6,499 bases of DNA from WYZ-LMO11 sp964617245 (GTDB taxonomy: Archaea > Thermoproteota > Methanomethylicia > Methanomethylicales > Methanomethylicaceae), in NCBI GenBank assembly GCA_964617245.1, contig CAZTWF010000039.1:1-6499 (forward strand), read 5' to 3'. This document shows, in pieces, positions 1 through 5,801 of the stretch; position 1 is the first letter of the stretch; each line of letters opens with the position of its first letter. The notes beneath the pieces were generated by a model. That model was given only the letters and a program-made list of their open reading frames with translations. It did no database searches and was not told the origin of the DNA. The translations under genes were made by a program, and so were the position numbers.

Positions 1-1111
1 TTTTATTAAATGTATATACTTTATAAGAAGCTGTTTCTGATGCTAAAAAATTAAAAGCTACTTCACTATCTATTCCTATTTTAATTCTAGCTAATACCTT
101 TGTTATAAGTTCTCTGAGAGTTCCAAGTTCCATATAGAGAACATACTCTAATGCTGATTTTAAATCTGAAGTTGATGAAAGACTTTCACCTAATGCCTTT
201 AGAAAGGCTGGATAATTTTCATCTATAGAATTAACATATGATTCTAATCTATGAGCCATAATACCTGGCAAAATGAAAATAACTCCTATTGAAATTAATC
301 CATATGGTATTCCCATAAAAAAAGCTATTATCATAGCAGAAGGTATAAAAGATAATGCTAAAAGAAATAATATTTTAAATATTCTATATAATCTTGGAGG
401 ATTTTTTCCTTTATATATAATTGGTTCTTTTATTGCTACCATTCTAAAACCAAGAAACATACTAATTGTAGATAATATAGCAATTAAATAAGCTAATGGA
501 ACTACTTTTTCATCTACTATAAATATTGTTAATATTGAAACTGTCATAACTATAAATACTGAAACACTTTGAAATGTTGAAAACATTCCTCCAAGTAATC
601 TTAAAGATTCTAACATTCTTGTATAAAATCCAGAATATTCTTCCATAATTGTTGAATATTCAAGTTCAAAATATCCTTTTGGTTTAGCACTAGAAAAAGC
701 CTCAGAAAGACGTATTAAAATATCTCTAAAAGGAGGTTTTACAGTTTTTGATATATAAAGAATAGCTCTACTAAATCCATAACCAAAATCCTTTGCAATT
801 CTTTTAATAGAAGCAAAAACTTTACTATAAATTCCATATTCTTGAAAATTTGCAATTGTATCAATAAGTTTATCAGTACTAACTTCTCCTAGACTAACAA
901 CATACATATGTAATATCATCATAACTAATTTCACATCAAGTCTTCCTCTTTGTCTTTTTCTAAGAACAATAAATAAATATAACATGGGAATTAATATTCC
1001 AATAATGAGAATATAATAAGTAAATAGTATATTACTTTGTAATAATAATAAAATTAATAATAATGATAACAATACAGAAGATAATATTACTATTTTTAAC
1101 CTTCGTTCCAA
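1..1111 (-). CDS. flaJ: FlaJ (ArlJ), archaellum membrane platform protein, 3' end cut by window edge
   Basis: FlaJ is the polytopic membrane protein on which the FlaI ATPase hexamer sits and from which the filament grows; it belongs to the type II secretion F (GspF/PilC) family. I read 370 codons with no stop on the minus strand up to the window edge. Predicted membrane helices lie near residues 6-24, 28-50, 178-199, 202-222, 243-266 and 268-288. Cytoplasmic T2SSF-type helical domains occupy about 57-175 and 290 onward (YPAFLKALGESL is typical). Family members usually run near 480-570 residues, so the last quarter or so is missing. The start is TTG at 1111: an in-frame TAA lies two codons upstream, a GAGAGGT ribosome site sits 8 bases before it, and this start keeps both N-terminal helices. 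The first ATG in frame, near codon 43, would lose them. The start overlaps flaI by 16 bases. Identity comes from motif, topology and position after flaI. Confidence 0.93.
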   Translation of the reverse strand, partial: MERRLKIVILSSVLLSLLLILLLLQSNILFTYYILIIGILIPMLYLFIVLRKRQRGRLDVKLVMMILHMYVVSLGEVSTDKLIDTIANFQEYGIYSKVFASIKRIAKDFGYGFSRAILYISKTVKPPFRDILIRLSEAFSSAKPKGYFELEYSTIMEEYSGFYTRMLESLRLLGGMFSTFQSVSVFIVMTVSILTIFIVDEKVVPLAYLIAILSTISMFLGFRMVAIKEPIIYKGKNPPRLYRIFKILFLLALSFIPSAMIIAFFMGIPYGLISIGVIFILPGIMAHRLESYVNSIDENYPAFLKALGESLSSTSDLKSALEYVLYMELGTLRELITKVLARIKIGIDSEVAFNFLASETASYKVYTFNK

Positions 1112-2757
1112 GGTTTAAGACCTCTCTTAATTCTATCATAAACATAATCCACTCCATAATTATCTACTATAGTTACAGTTTTCCAAACACTATTATATGA
1201 TGGATCATTTTCTGAAAGCCATGTAAGAATTTCAGCTCTCATTTTTAATTCATTATAAAGCTTATCTAAATTACTAATATCCATACCTTTAAGTGGTAAA
1301 ACTTTAGCTTCTAATAAAAAACTTGAACCAGAAAATCTATGTTCATCAGTATCAAAATCATAAGTAAAAGTTTGTAAAAAATTTAATTGACCACTTTCAC
1401 TTGAAAAACCAATAATTTCATCTATTGATGTTACACGTCTTATAAATTTATGTTTTCTTTCTATTCTTGCTTGAAATAAAACAAGATTTAAACTATCAAC
1501 ATGACTTTTTGGAACATTTATAGGGTCAGAAGTAAGTCTTTGAAATAATTGAGGTAAATTTCCTGCATGCATTGTTGATATAACTGGATGTCCAGTTTCT
1601 ATTGCTTGAAATGCAACACGTCCTTCTTCTCCTCTTATCTCACCTATAATTATATAATCTGGTCTTTGTCTTAAAGCAGCTTTAACAAGATCAAACATTG
1701 TTACAGGACTTCCAGTATGAAGTCTAGTTACTTCTCTTACCCAGTTTTTATGTGGAACATTAACTTCAGGTGTTTCCTCTATACTTACAATTTTAGCATT
1801 AGGTTTTATGAAGGCTGTTAAAGCATTAAGAGTTGTTGTTTTTCCTGAAGCAGTTTCTCCACAAACAAAAAATGAAATTCCTGCTTCAATAAGTAACCAA
1901 AGATAAGCTGCCATTTCTGCAGAAACTGTTTTCCATTTAATAAGCTGAGCTATAGATATAGGCTCTTTACTGAATTTTCTAATAGTGAAATTACTTCCTC
2001 TTAGGCTTATATCCTCTCCAAATACTATATTAAATCTTGAACCATCTGGAAGATGTAAATCAACAATAGGATTTGAAAAACTTAAAACTTTTCCATATCT
2101 TTCAGCTAGACTTCTGAGTAATCTATCGACTTCTGTTTTTTCTACTAAAACATTAGTTTCAAGATATCCAAAAAGCTTATGATATACAAATACCCTTCCA
2201 CCACCAGGTATGCTTATATCCTCAAGCCAATCATCTAAAAGAAATGGATCTAAAAAACCATGACCAACTTTTTCTCTGAGAAAATAATATAATATCCAGC
2301 CAGTATCGCCTTTAAGCTTTAATTTTCCTTTTTTTAAAGCTTCTCCAAATAATTTAATTAAAATATCTGTTTTATTTCCTTCTATTTTTTCCTTATTTGT
2401 AACTAAAAGTGCAATAGAAGCTTCAACTTCCTCTAAAATTTTCTGATCTTGTTTTGGTGGTTCAATTACATTATAAAGACGCTTTTCACCAGTTTCAATA
2501 TGAATAAAAATTCCTCTTCCAAGAGGATAGATTACATTTACTTGTTCACCAAATTTAGTACTATAACTAAGTGCTGATACATAAATTGGTTTATTTTTAA
2601 GTTTATCTAAATATTCTTTAAGATATGGACATTGATTAATAGCTTCTTCAAGAGTATTTGGTTTACCCATTTCAATAAGTTTAGCTTCTTCAATCTCTAT
2701 ACTTCTTTTAAATGGTGAGCTTATCTTAAAATTAGGAATTTTTAAGGAAAACCTCAA
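1096..2757 (-). CDS. flaI: FlaI (ArlI), archaellum motor ATPase
   Basis: FlaI is the hexameric secretion-superfamily ATPase (type II/IV, GspE/PilT-like) that powers both archaellum assembly and rotation from the cytoplasmic face of FlaJ. The 553-residue protein is full length for the family. Visible motifs are Walker A GETASGKT (300-307), the Asp box IVSIEETPEV (323-332), Walker B IIIGEIRGEE with catalytic Glu373, and the His box GHPVISTMHAGN with His397. The N-terminal domain spans about 30-265. The first 25 residues are basic and hydrophobic; in Sulfolobus the equivalent segment is needed for rotation rather than assembly. The start is TTG inside a TTGA junction that contains the flaH stop, with GGAGGAG 7 bases upstream, which implies translational coupling to flaH. 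Archaeal pilus and secretion ATPases share these motifs; the neighbours and the C-terminal tail (DNYGVDYVYDRI) settle it as FlaI. Confidence 0.97.
   Translation of the reverse strand: MRFSLKIPNFKISSPFKRSIEIEEAKLIEMGKPNTLEEAINQCPYLKEYLDKLKNKPIYVSALSYSTKFGEQVNVIYPLGRGIFIHIETGEKRLYNVIEPPKQDQKILEEVEASIALLVTNKEKIEGNKTDILIKLFGEALKKGKLKLKGDTGWILYYFLREKVGHGFLDPFLLDDWLEDISIPGGGRVFVYHKLFGYLETNVLVEKTEVDRLLRSLAERYGKVLSFSNPIVDLHLPDGSRFNIVFGEDISLRGSNFTIRKFSKEPISIAQLIKWKTVSAEMAAYLWLLIEAGISFFVCGETASGKTTTLNALTAFIKPNAKIVSIEETPEVNVPHKNWVREVTRLHTGSPVTMFDLVKAALRQRPDYIIIGEIRGEEGRVAFQAIETGHPVISTMHAGNLPQLFQRLTSDPINVPKSHVDSLNLVLFQARIERKHKFIRRVTSIDEIIGFSSESGQLNFLQTFTYDFDTDEHRFSGSSFLLEAKVLPLKGMDISNLDKLYNELKMRAEILTWLSENDPSYNSVWKTVTIVDNYGVDYVYDRIKRGLKPWNEG
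1120..1126 (-). promoter_or_regulatory. flaJ: flaJ ribosome binding site inside the flaI 3' end
   Basis: GAGAGGT on the minus strand ends 8 bases before the TTG at 1111. It lies within the last codons of flaI and is the main support for a TTG start that overlaps flaI by 16 bases. Confidence 0.65.
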
Positions 2758-3452
2758 AGCTTTACTCCTCCTAGAGGCATTACTCTGAGACCTATTGAAG
2801 GATGAATTTCAAGCATTACTGAACTTTTTCTTTCACCACCACCCCATAATTTTATAACCTCAAGAATTTTAATTGGAGTTTCAGCAAATCTAGTATTAGT
2901 TAATTTCAAATATACATCACTAGCTGATTTAAGCCTCATTAAGTTTTCTTCTGCAAGACTTCTTGGATGAAAAGTAACTATAACTGATTTTCCTTCTGAA
3001 ACTATATTCTTTATTCTTGTTAGAAAAGTAAGAAATTCATTATAAGGTGTATCTGTAGAAATTGTACTAAGACTATCTATTGCAATACAATCAAATTTTT
3101 CTTTTTTAAGCTCAAGAAATCCCCATACTACACGAAGAAAAAGTGTAGAAAGAAATTTATTCCATTGTCCACCTTTAACATGAAGAGGATGTACAGTAAA
3201 TTTATTCTTGATAATATAGTCTGTTACATCAAGTTTTACTGATTTCATCATTTTAATATATCCATCAATAGTAGTTTCTCCTGTTATTACATAAACTCTC
3301 ATATTTTCTCTTAACATAGAATAAAGTATTTGTTGTGTAAAAATAGTCTTTCCAGCTCCATGTTCTCCTTCTATAGATATTAAACTTGGATGAGGCATAC
3401 CGCCACCTATTGCTTCATCAAGTTCTTTAATACCAAGACTAATAATTTTCAT
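2754..3452 (-). CDS. flaH: FlaH (ArlH), KaiC-like ATP-binding motor protein
   Basis: FlaH is a RecA/KaiC-family protein that binds ATP, docks on FlaI and sits inside the cytoplasmic ring of the archaellum motor, where nucleotide state is thought to control assembly or switching. At 232 residues it is normal length for a single-domain FlaH. The N-terminus LGIKELDEAIGGGMPHPSLI is the classic KaiC/RadA-like opening, followed by Walker A GEHGAGKT (29-36) and Walker B CIAIDS (122-127, Asp126), then VIVTFHP (157-163). Where KaiC has paired catalytic glutamates after the second strand, this protein reads Glu59-Thr60, in line with FlaH proteins that bind ATP but hydrolyse it poorly or not at all. The ATG start overlaps the flaF stop as ATGA, and GAGAGGGA lies 8 bases upstream. 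The gene ends in a TTGA overlap with flaI. Confidence 0.96.
   Translation of the reverse strand: MKIISLGIKELDEAIGGGMPHPSLISIEGEHGAGKTIFTQQILYSMLRENMRVYVITGETTIDGYIKMMKSVKLDVTDYIIKNKFTVHPLHVKGGQWNKFLSTLFLRVVWGFLELKKEKFDCIAIDSLSTISTDTPYNEFLTFLTRIKNIVSEGKSVIVTFHPRSLAEENLMRLKSASDVYLKLTNTRFAETPIKILEVIKLWGGGERKSSVMLEIHPSIGLRVMPLGGVKL
2765..2771 (-). promoter_or_regulatory. flaI: flaI ribosome binding site inside the flaH 3' end
   Basis: GGAGGAG, within the Gly-Gly-Val codons at the flaH end, precedes the TTG start of flaI by 7 bases. It supports the TTG at 2757 over any internal ATG. The codons just upstream can form a weak 4-bp stem (CCTC/GAGG) over part of it. Confidence 0.65.
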
Positions 3453-3967
3453 GATCTAAATCCCTCTCCTATTGCTGAGATACCATAATGAGATACAAAT
3501 ACAACTATAACTGGAGTATTTTCAGGAATTTCTGGAGCATATTCAGGTAATTGAATATTTAGAATTGCTTCTTCTCCTGGATTAATATATTTATGATTAT
3601 CTTGAAAGAATATATCTGAATCAATTATTCTTACACTATAATTATAGTTTACTAAATAAGAAGACCAAACATCATTAGTTTTATAATAAACAATTACATC
3701 ATTCCAATTAGGCTCTAAAAATATTGTTCTTGATCCTATATTTTTTACACTTGCTATTATAGATTTATTTTCAATATTTAAAATATTTAGTGTAAGTAAA
3801 ACTTCCATTCTTATTCTTTCATTTTGAATATATTTTCTTAATATATCTATATTTTCTTTAGAATATACATAAAATGTTAGAAAAGTAGTTCCAATTATTG
3901 TTAAAAAAGTAATTAATATAATAGCACTTCCTATAATGCTACTAATTCCCTTATTTTTATTATTCAT
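3449..3967 (-). CDS. flaF: FlaF (ArlF), archaellum stator / S-layer-binding subunit
   Basis: FlaF is a monotopic membrane protein whose beta-sandwich domain lies outside the membrane; in Sulfolobus it binds the S-layer and, with FlaG, anchors the motor. This 172-residue protein has an N-terminal pilin-like hydrophobic helix (about 8-33) after a short Lys-rich head, then a beta-rich domain with no further membrane segment. The head ends Lys6-Gly7-Ile8, which resembles an archaellin cleavage site but lacks the Glu at mature position 5, so processing is uncertain. A PGEEAIL stretch (130-136) resembles the loop in FlaG and the archaellins. I call it FlaF rather than FlaG because it directly precedes flaH, and the upstream protein has the FlaG-type N-terminus. 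It starts at ATG with GGAGGT 6 bases upstream, a site that can be hidden in a hairpin with the end of flaG. It ends in an ATGA overlap with flaH. Confidence 0.85.
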   Translation of the reverse strand: MNNKNKGISSIIGSAIILITFLTIIGTTFLTFYVYSKENIDILRKYIQNERIRMEVLLTLNILNIENKSIIASVKNIGSRTIFLEPNWNDVIVYYKTNDVWSSYLVNYNYSVRIIDSDIFFQDNHKYINPGEEAILNIQLPEYAPEIPENTPVIVVFVSHYGISAIGEGFRS

Positions 3968-3973
3968 ATTCCA

Positions 3974-3991
3974 ACCTCCTTCTAAGGAGGT
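3974..3991 (-). promoter_or_regulatory. Inverted repeat pairing the flaG end with the flaF ribosome binding site
   Basis: The minus strand reads ACCTCCTT-AG-AAGGAGGT, a perfect 8-base inverted repeat around two bases. As RNA it can fold as a 7-bp stem with a UAGA tetraloop or a 6-bp stem with a six-base loop. The right arm contains the flaF Shine-Dalgarno site GGAGGT, 6 bases before its ATG. The left arm is the last two proline codons of flaG, and the flaG stop TAG sits in the loop. A ribosome finishing flaG would open the hairpin, so the arrangement fits translational coupling of flaF to flaG. Confidence 0.7.
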
Positions 3992-4458
3992 GATGGAAAT
4001 AAATAACTACTTCCTGTACCACGTAAAGGTTTTATGATTACTTCATATACTGAAGCCTGTGGGATATTATCAGGATATACTACTATTATAGCAGTTTCCC
4101 CAGGATCCCAAGAATTATTTCCATTAACATCAGTAATAGTAAAATGACCAGTACTTGGTGATGAAGAATATGTATATAAAAATGCAGAACCATATGGTCC
4201 TATATAAACATCAATAAGATTATAATCTGTTATAGGTAGATAACCAATATTTTTAGCATATATTACAAAAACACTTCCATTAATACAAGCATAAACTATT
4301 TCAATTCTCAATTCTGTAATCTTTCTTGTATCACTTACAATTTGATACATATCATTTCTAAGAGTGCCAATTGTATATGTAGCATAAGCAGATATACCAC
4401 TTGCAAGAATTATTGCTGCTAATACTAAAATACTTTCACTTATAGTTGAAGCACTCAA
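3982..4458 (-). CDS. flaG: FlaG (ArlG), archaellum stator filament subunit
   Basis: FlaG pairs with FlaF in the pseudo-periplasm, where FlaG forms a short filament capped by FlaF that joins the motor to the S-layer (established in Sulfolobus). This 158-residue protein opens with SASTISESILVLAAIILASG, the usual FlaG start: an uncharged head and one Glu before a hydrophobic helix at about 9-30, with no basic cleavage site. The rest is beta-rich. Residues 110-121 (DVNGNNSWDPGE) match the EF-hand loop spacing, with Asp110, Asn112, Asn114, Ser116, Asp118 and Glu121. The start is TTG at 4458 in a TTGA overlap with the preceding stop, with GAGGGA 8 bases upstream. The last codons (Pro-Ser-Pro-Pro) encode an anti-Shine-Dalgarno copy discussed separately. 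The FlaG/FlaF assignment could in principle be swapped, but order and N-terminus favour this one. Confidence 0.85.
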   Translation of the reverse strand: MSASTISESILVLAAIILASGISAYATYTIGTLRNDMYQIVSDTRKITELRIEIVYACINGSVFVIYAKNIGYLPITDYNLIDVYIGPYGSAFLYTYSSSPSTGHFTITDVNGNNSWDPGETAIIVVYPDNIPQASVYEVIIKPLRGTGSSYLFPSPP

Positions 4459-5120
4459 GATTGTCTTCCCTCAAAGCTTATTTTCTTTAAGATTTTTCTT
4501 AATAACTTAAAAGCAATTTCTTCAAGTTCTTTCATTTCAAGCTTAAGTCCAGAAGCCTTAGCAGCTCCATAGATAATAAGCATAAATTCCTCCATATTTA
4601 AACCTCCAAGTCTTGCTTTACTCATTGCATCTACTATATATCCTACATATTCAGCAGATCTATTAGGAAGATATCCAACACTTTCACAATATCTAGAAAG
4701 ATTTAGTACATCATCTCTATCAAAACCAGCATCTAATAGTGCCCAAACCCATTTTATAATAGAAAAACCAGCTTCAAAACCTGCTGTTTTAAATTCTACA
4801 ATTTTTTTAACAGCTTCTTCAACTTTAGAAGGTTTTTCAATTTTTTCAGGTTTTTCAATTTTCTCAATTGTTTTCTCTAATGGTTTTTCAATTTTTTCCT
4901 CTGTTAATTTCTTCAAACGCTGAAGGTCTTCTTCACTTGATATGACTTTGAGAAGATTAAAAGGATTTTCTATTTCAGAAATACCATTCTTAACCTCAAT
5001 AATTGCTTTTTTTAATTCTTCAATTGATTGATTAAGATTTTGAGTAATTGTCTTAACTTCTTGTTTTAATTTATCTATTTCTCCTTCAATTTTATTAAGT
5101 CTATCAGACATTTCTGCCAT
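4455..5120 (-). CDS. FlaC/D/E-like cytoplasmic archaellum switch/ring protein
   Basis: FlaC, FlaD and FlaE are soluble proteins known from euryarchaea that form the cytoplasmic ring around the motor and receive CheY input through CheF. This 221-residue protein has three parts. A heptad-rich coiled coil occupies about 4-48. A charged linker follows, with three EKIEKP copies (75-80, 86-91, 92-97). A compact helical C-terminal domain occupies about 100-215, in which IIKWVWALLDAGFDRDDVLNLSRYCESVGYL (split at 121-138 and 139-151) resembles the FlaD/E family domain (KW-x-L followed by a YY-x-x-x-G-W/Y-type segment). No membrane segment is visible, unlike crenarchaeal FlaX, which sits at the same operon position. 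The start is ATG with GGTGAT 5 bases upstream. A poly-T tract lies between it and flaB2. The family call is by eye from a short similarity plus context, so I give no single-letter gene name. Confidence 0.75.
   Translation of the reverse strand: MAEMSDRLNKIEGEIDKLKQEVKTITQNLNQSIEELKKAIIEVKNGISEIENPFNLLKVISSEEDLQRLKKLTEEKIEKPLEKTIEKIEKPEKIEKPSKVEEAVKKIVEFKTAGFEAGFSIIKWVWALLDAGFDRDDVLNLSRYCESVGYLPNRSAEYVGYIVDAMSKARLGGLNMEEFMLIIYGAAKASGLKLEMKELEEIAFKLLRKILKKISFEGRQS
4830..4898 (-). repeat. EKIEKP-coding micro-repeat in the FlaC/D/E-like gene
   Basis: Three copies of the hexapeptide EKIEKP (residues 75-80, 86-91, 92-97) are encoded by nearly identical 18-base units, the last two directly adjacent. 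They form a charged Pro-containing linker between the coiled coil and the C-terminal domain. Such units can expand or contract by slippage, so linker length may vary between strains; this last point is inference. Confidence 0.75.
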
Positions 5121-5133
5121 ATGACATCACCAT

Positions 5134-5156
5134 AAAAAAAGAAAAAAAGAAAAAAG
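5134..5156 (-). terminator. Poly-T terminator-like tract between the archaellin genes and the rest of the operon
   Basis: On the transcribed strand the flaB2 stop is followed within two bases by T6-C-T7-C-T7. No stable stem precedes it. Archaeal RNA polymerase terminates at oligo-T runs of about five or more in the non-template strand without needing a hairpin, so this tract fits a partial terminator. Its place in the 37-base gap after the two filament genes suggests it raises archaellin mRNA relative to motor mRNA, as reported for flaB2 downstream regions in Methanococcus. Partial read-through is inferred, since no new promoter is evident for the downstream genes in such a short gap. Confidence 0.7.
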
Positions 5157-5157
5157 A

Positions 5158-5787
5158 TTAACCAAGACGTATATACTCATTACCTGAGAATCCTGGAGGC
5201 ATTTGACATGTTACTGTTAAAGCAGCACCATCACCAATTCTTATTTCAATTGTAACTCTTTCATATGGTCCTAATTGATGCTGAGCAGTATCTAATTTAA
5301 TAATTACATAGCCTTTTTCATTAAGTTCTAAGAGCTCATCTCCATCATTATTATAGATTACACTATAAGCTACATCTCCTTGACCTGCTAAATTATTAAT
5401 CATATCTTCTACTGTTGCTGTTGTATTAACACCTTGGTAAATATTAGTGACTGTGAAATCTTTACCATATACTGAAACTACAACACTTTTATTAGATAGA
5501 TCAATCATTGTTCTACCCACTGATAATCTAACGGGTGTGATCAAGAACTCTATATAGTTACCATTACTATCAGCTCTTCCAATTATTGAACCATCAAGTT
5601 CTAAAGCTGTTGATGCAGATTCTACTCCTCGCCAGATAGTTTCCTTAGTCTTTTGAGCTGAGAAAAATCCCATGTTGATTATTACATATGCAACTGCTGA
5701 AGCTACTACAACAAAAGCTATCATTATAATAGCTGTTTCTACACCTATAGTACCTTTGCGACTTTTAGAAACATTATGAGTTTTCAT
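5158..5787 (-). CDS. flaB: Archaellin FlaB2 (ArlB), filament subunit
   Basis: Archaellins are the helical filament subunits; the class III signal peptide is cut by the prepilin peptidase FlaK/PibD after a basic-Gly pair. From the start I prefer, the precursor has 209 residues. The basic head ends Arg10-Lys11-Gly12, cleavage is expected before Thr13, and the mature chain begins TIGVETAII with Glu at position 5 and a hydrophobic helix to about 39. The outer beta domain has two N-glycosylation sequons (Asn99, Asn121), an acidic loop NNDGDELLELNE (146-157), one cysteine (Cys194) and the end EYIRLG. The start is chosen at 5787 because GGTGAT lies 4 bases upstream of that ATG. The alternative ATG at 5799 (213 residues) has no good site and only 2 bases between it and the flaB1 stop. 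It is a divergent tandem paralogue of flaB1. Confidence 0.93.
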   Translation of the reverse strand: MKTHNVSKSRKGTIGVETAIIMIAFVVVASAVAYVIINMGFFSAQKTKETIWRGVESASTALELDGSIIGRADSNGNYIEFLITPVRLSVGRTMIDLSNKSVVVSVYGKDFTVTNIYQGVNTTATVEDMINNLAGQGDVAYSVIYNNDGDELLELNEKGYVIIKLDTAQHQLGPYERVTIEIRIGDGAALTVTCQMPPGFSGNEYIRLG

Positions 5788-5791
5788 GGAA

Positions 5792-5797
5792 ATCACC
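5792..5797 (-). promoter_or_regulatory. Ribosome binding site that decides the flaB2 start
   Basis: GGTGAT matches the 3' end of archaeal 16S rRNA (AUCACCUCC) and lies 4 bases upstream of the ATG at 5787. It overlaps the alternative ATG at 5799, which would have no comparable site of its own. This supports the shorter flaB2 product, with a 12-residue signal peptide. The same ATGGTGAT string is found before the flaC/D/E-like gene. Confidence 0.65.
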
Positions 5798-5801
5798 ATT
5801 A

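Noticed and set aside
273..491. A 72-codon plus-strand open frame
   Set aside because: It lies wholly antisense to flaJ, has no ribosome site and only low-complexity Ile/Lys-rich content, as expected of an AT-rich shadow frame.
1..1095. Apparent long non-coding stretch or degenerate region with TAATAATAA-like repeats near 1035-1065
   Set aside because: The minus strand is open throughout and encodes FlaJ; the simple AT repeat encodes the Leu/Ile-rich first membrane helix.
1985..2182. A 65-codon plus-strand open frame
   Set aside because: It is antisense to the conserved N-terminal domain of flaI and shows no recognisable domain or ribosome site.
2767..2777. Small hairpin CCTC-TAG-GAGG over the flaI ribosome site
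   Set aside because: Only four base pairs with a three-base loop, and it falls in conserved Gly codons; too weak to claim as regulatory beside the much stronger flaG-flaF repeat.
5788..5799. Upstream ATG (and GTG) start for flaB2 giving four extra residues
   Set aside because: The GGTGAT site overlaps these codons and serves the ATG at 5787; the shorter head fits a class III signal peptide better.
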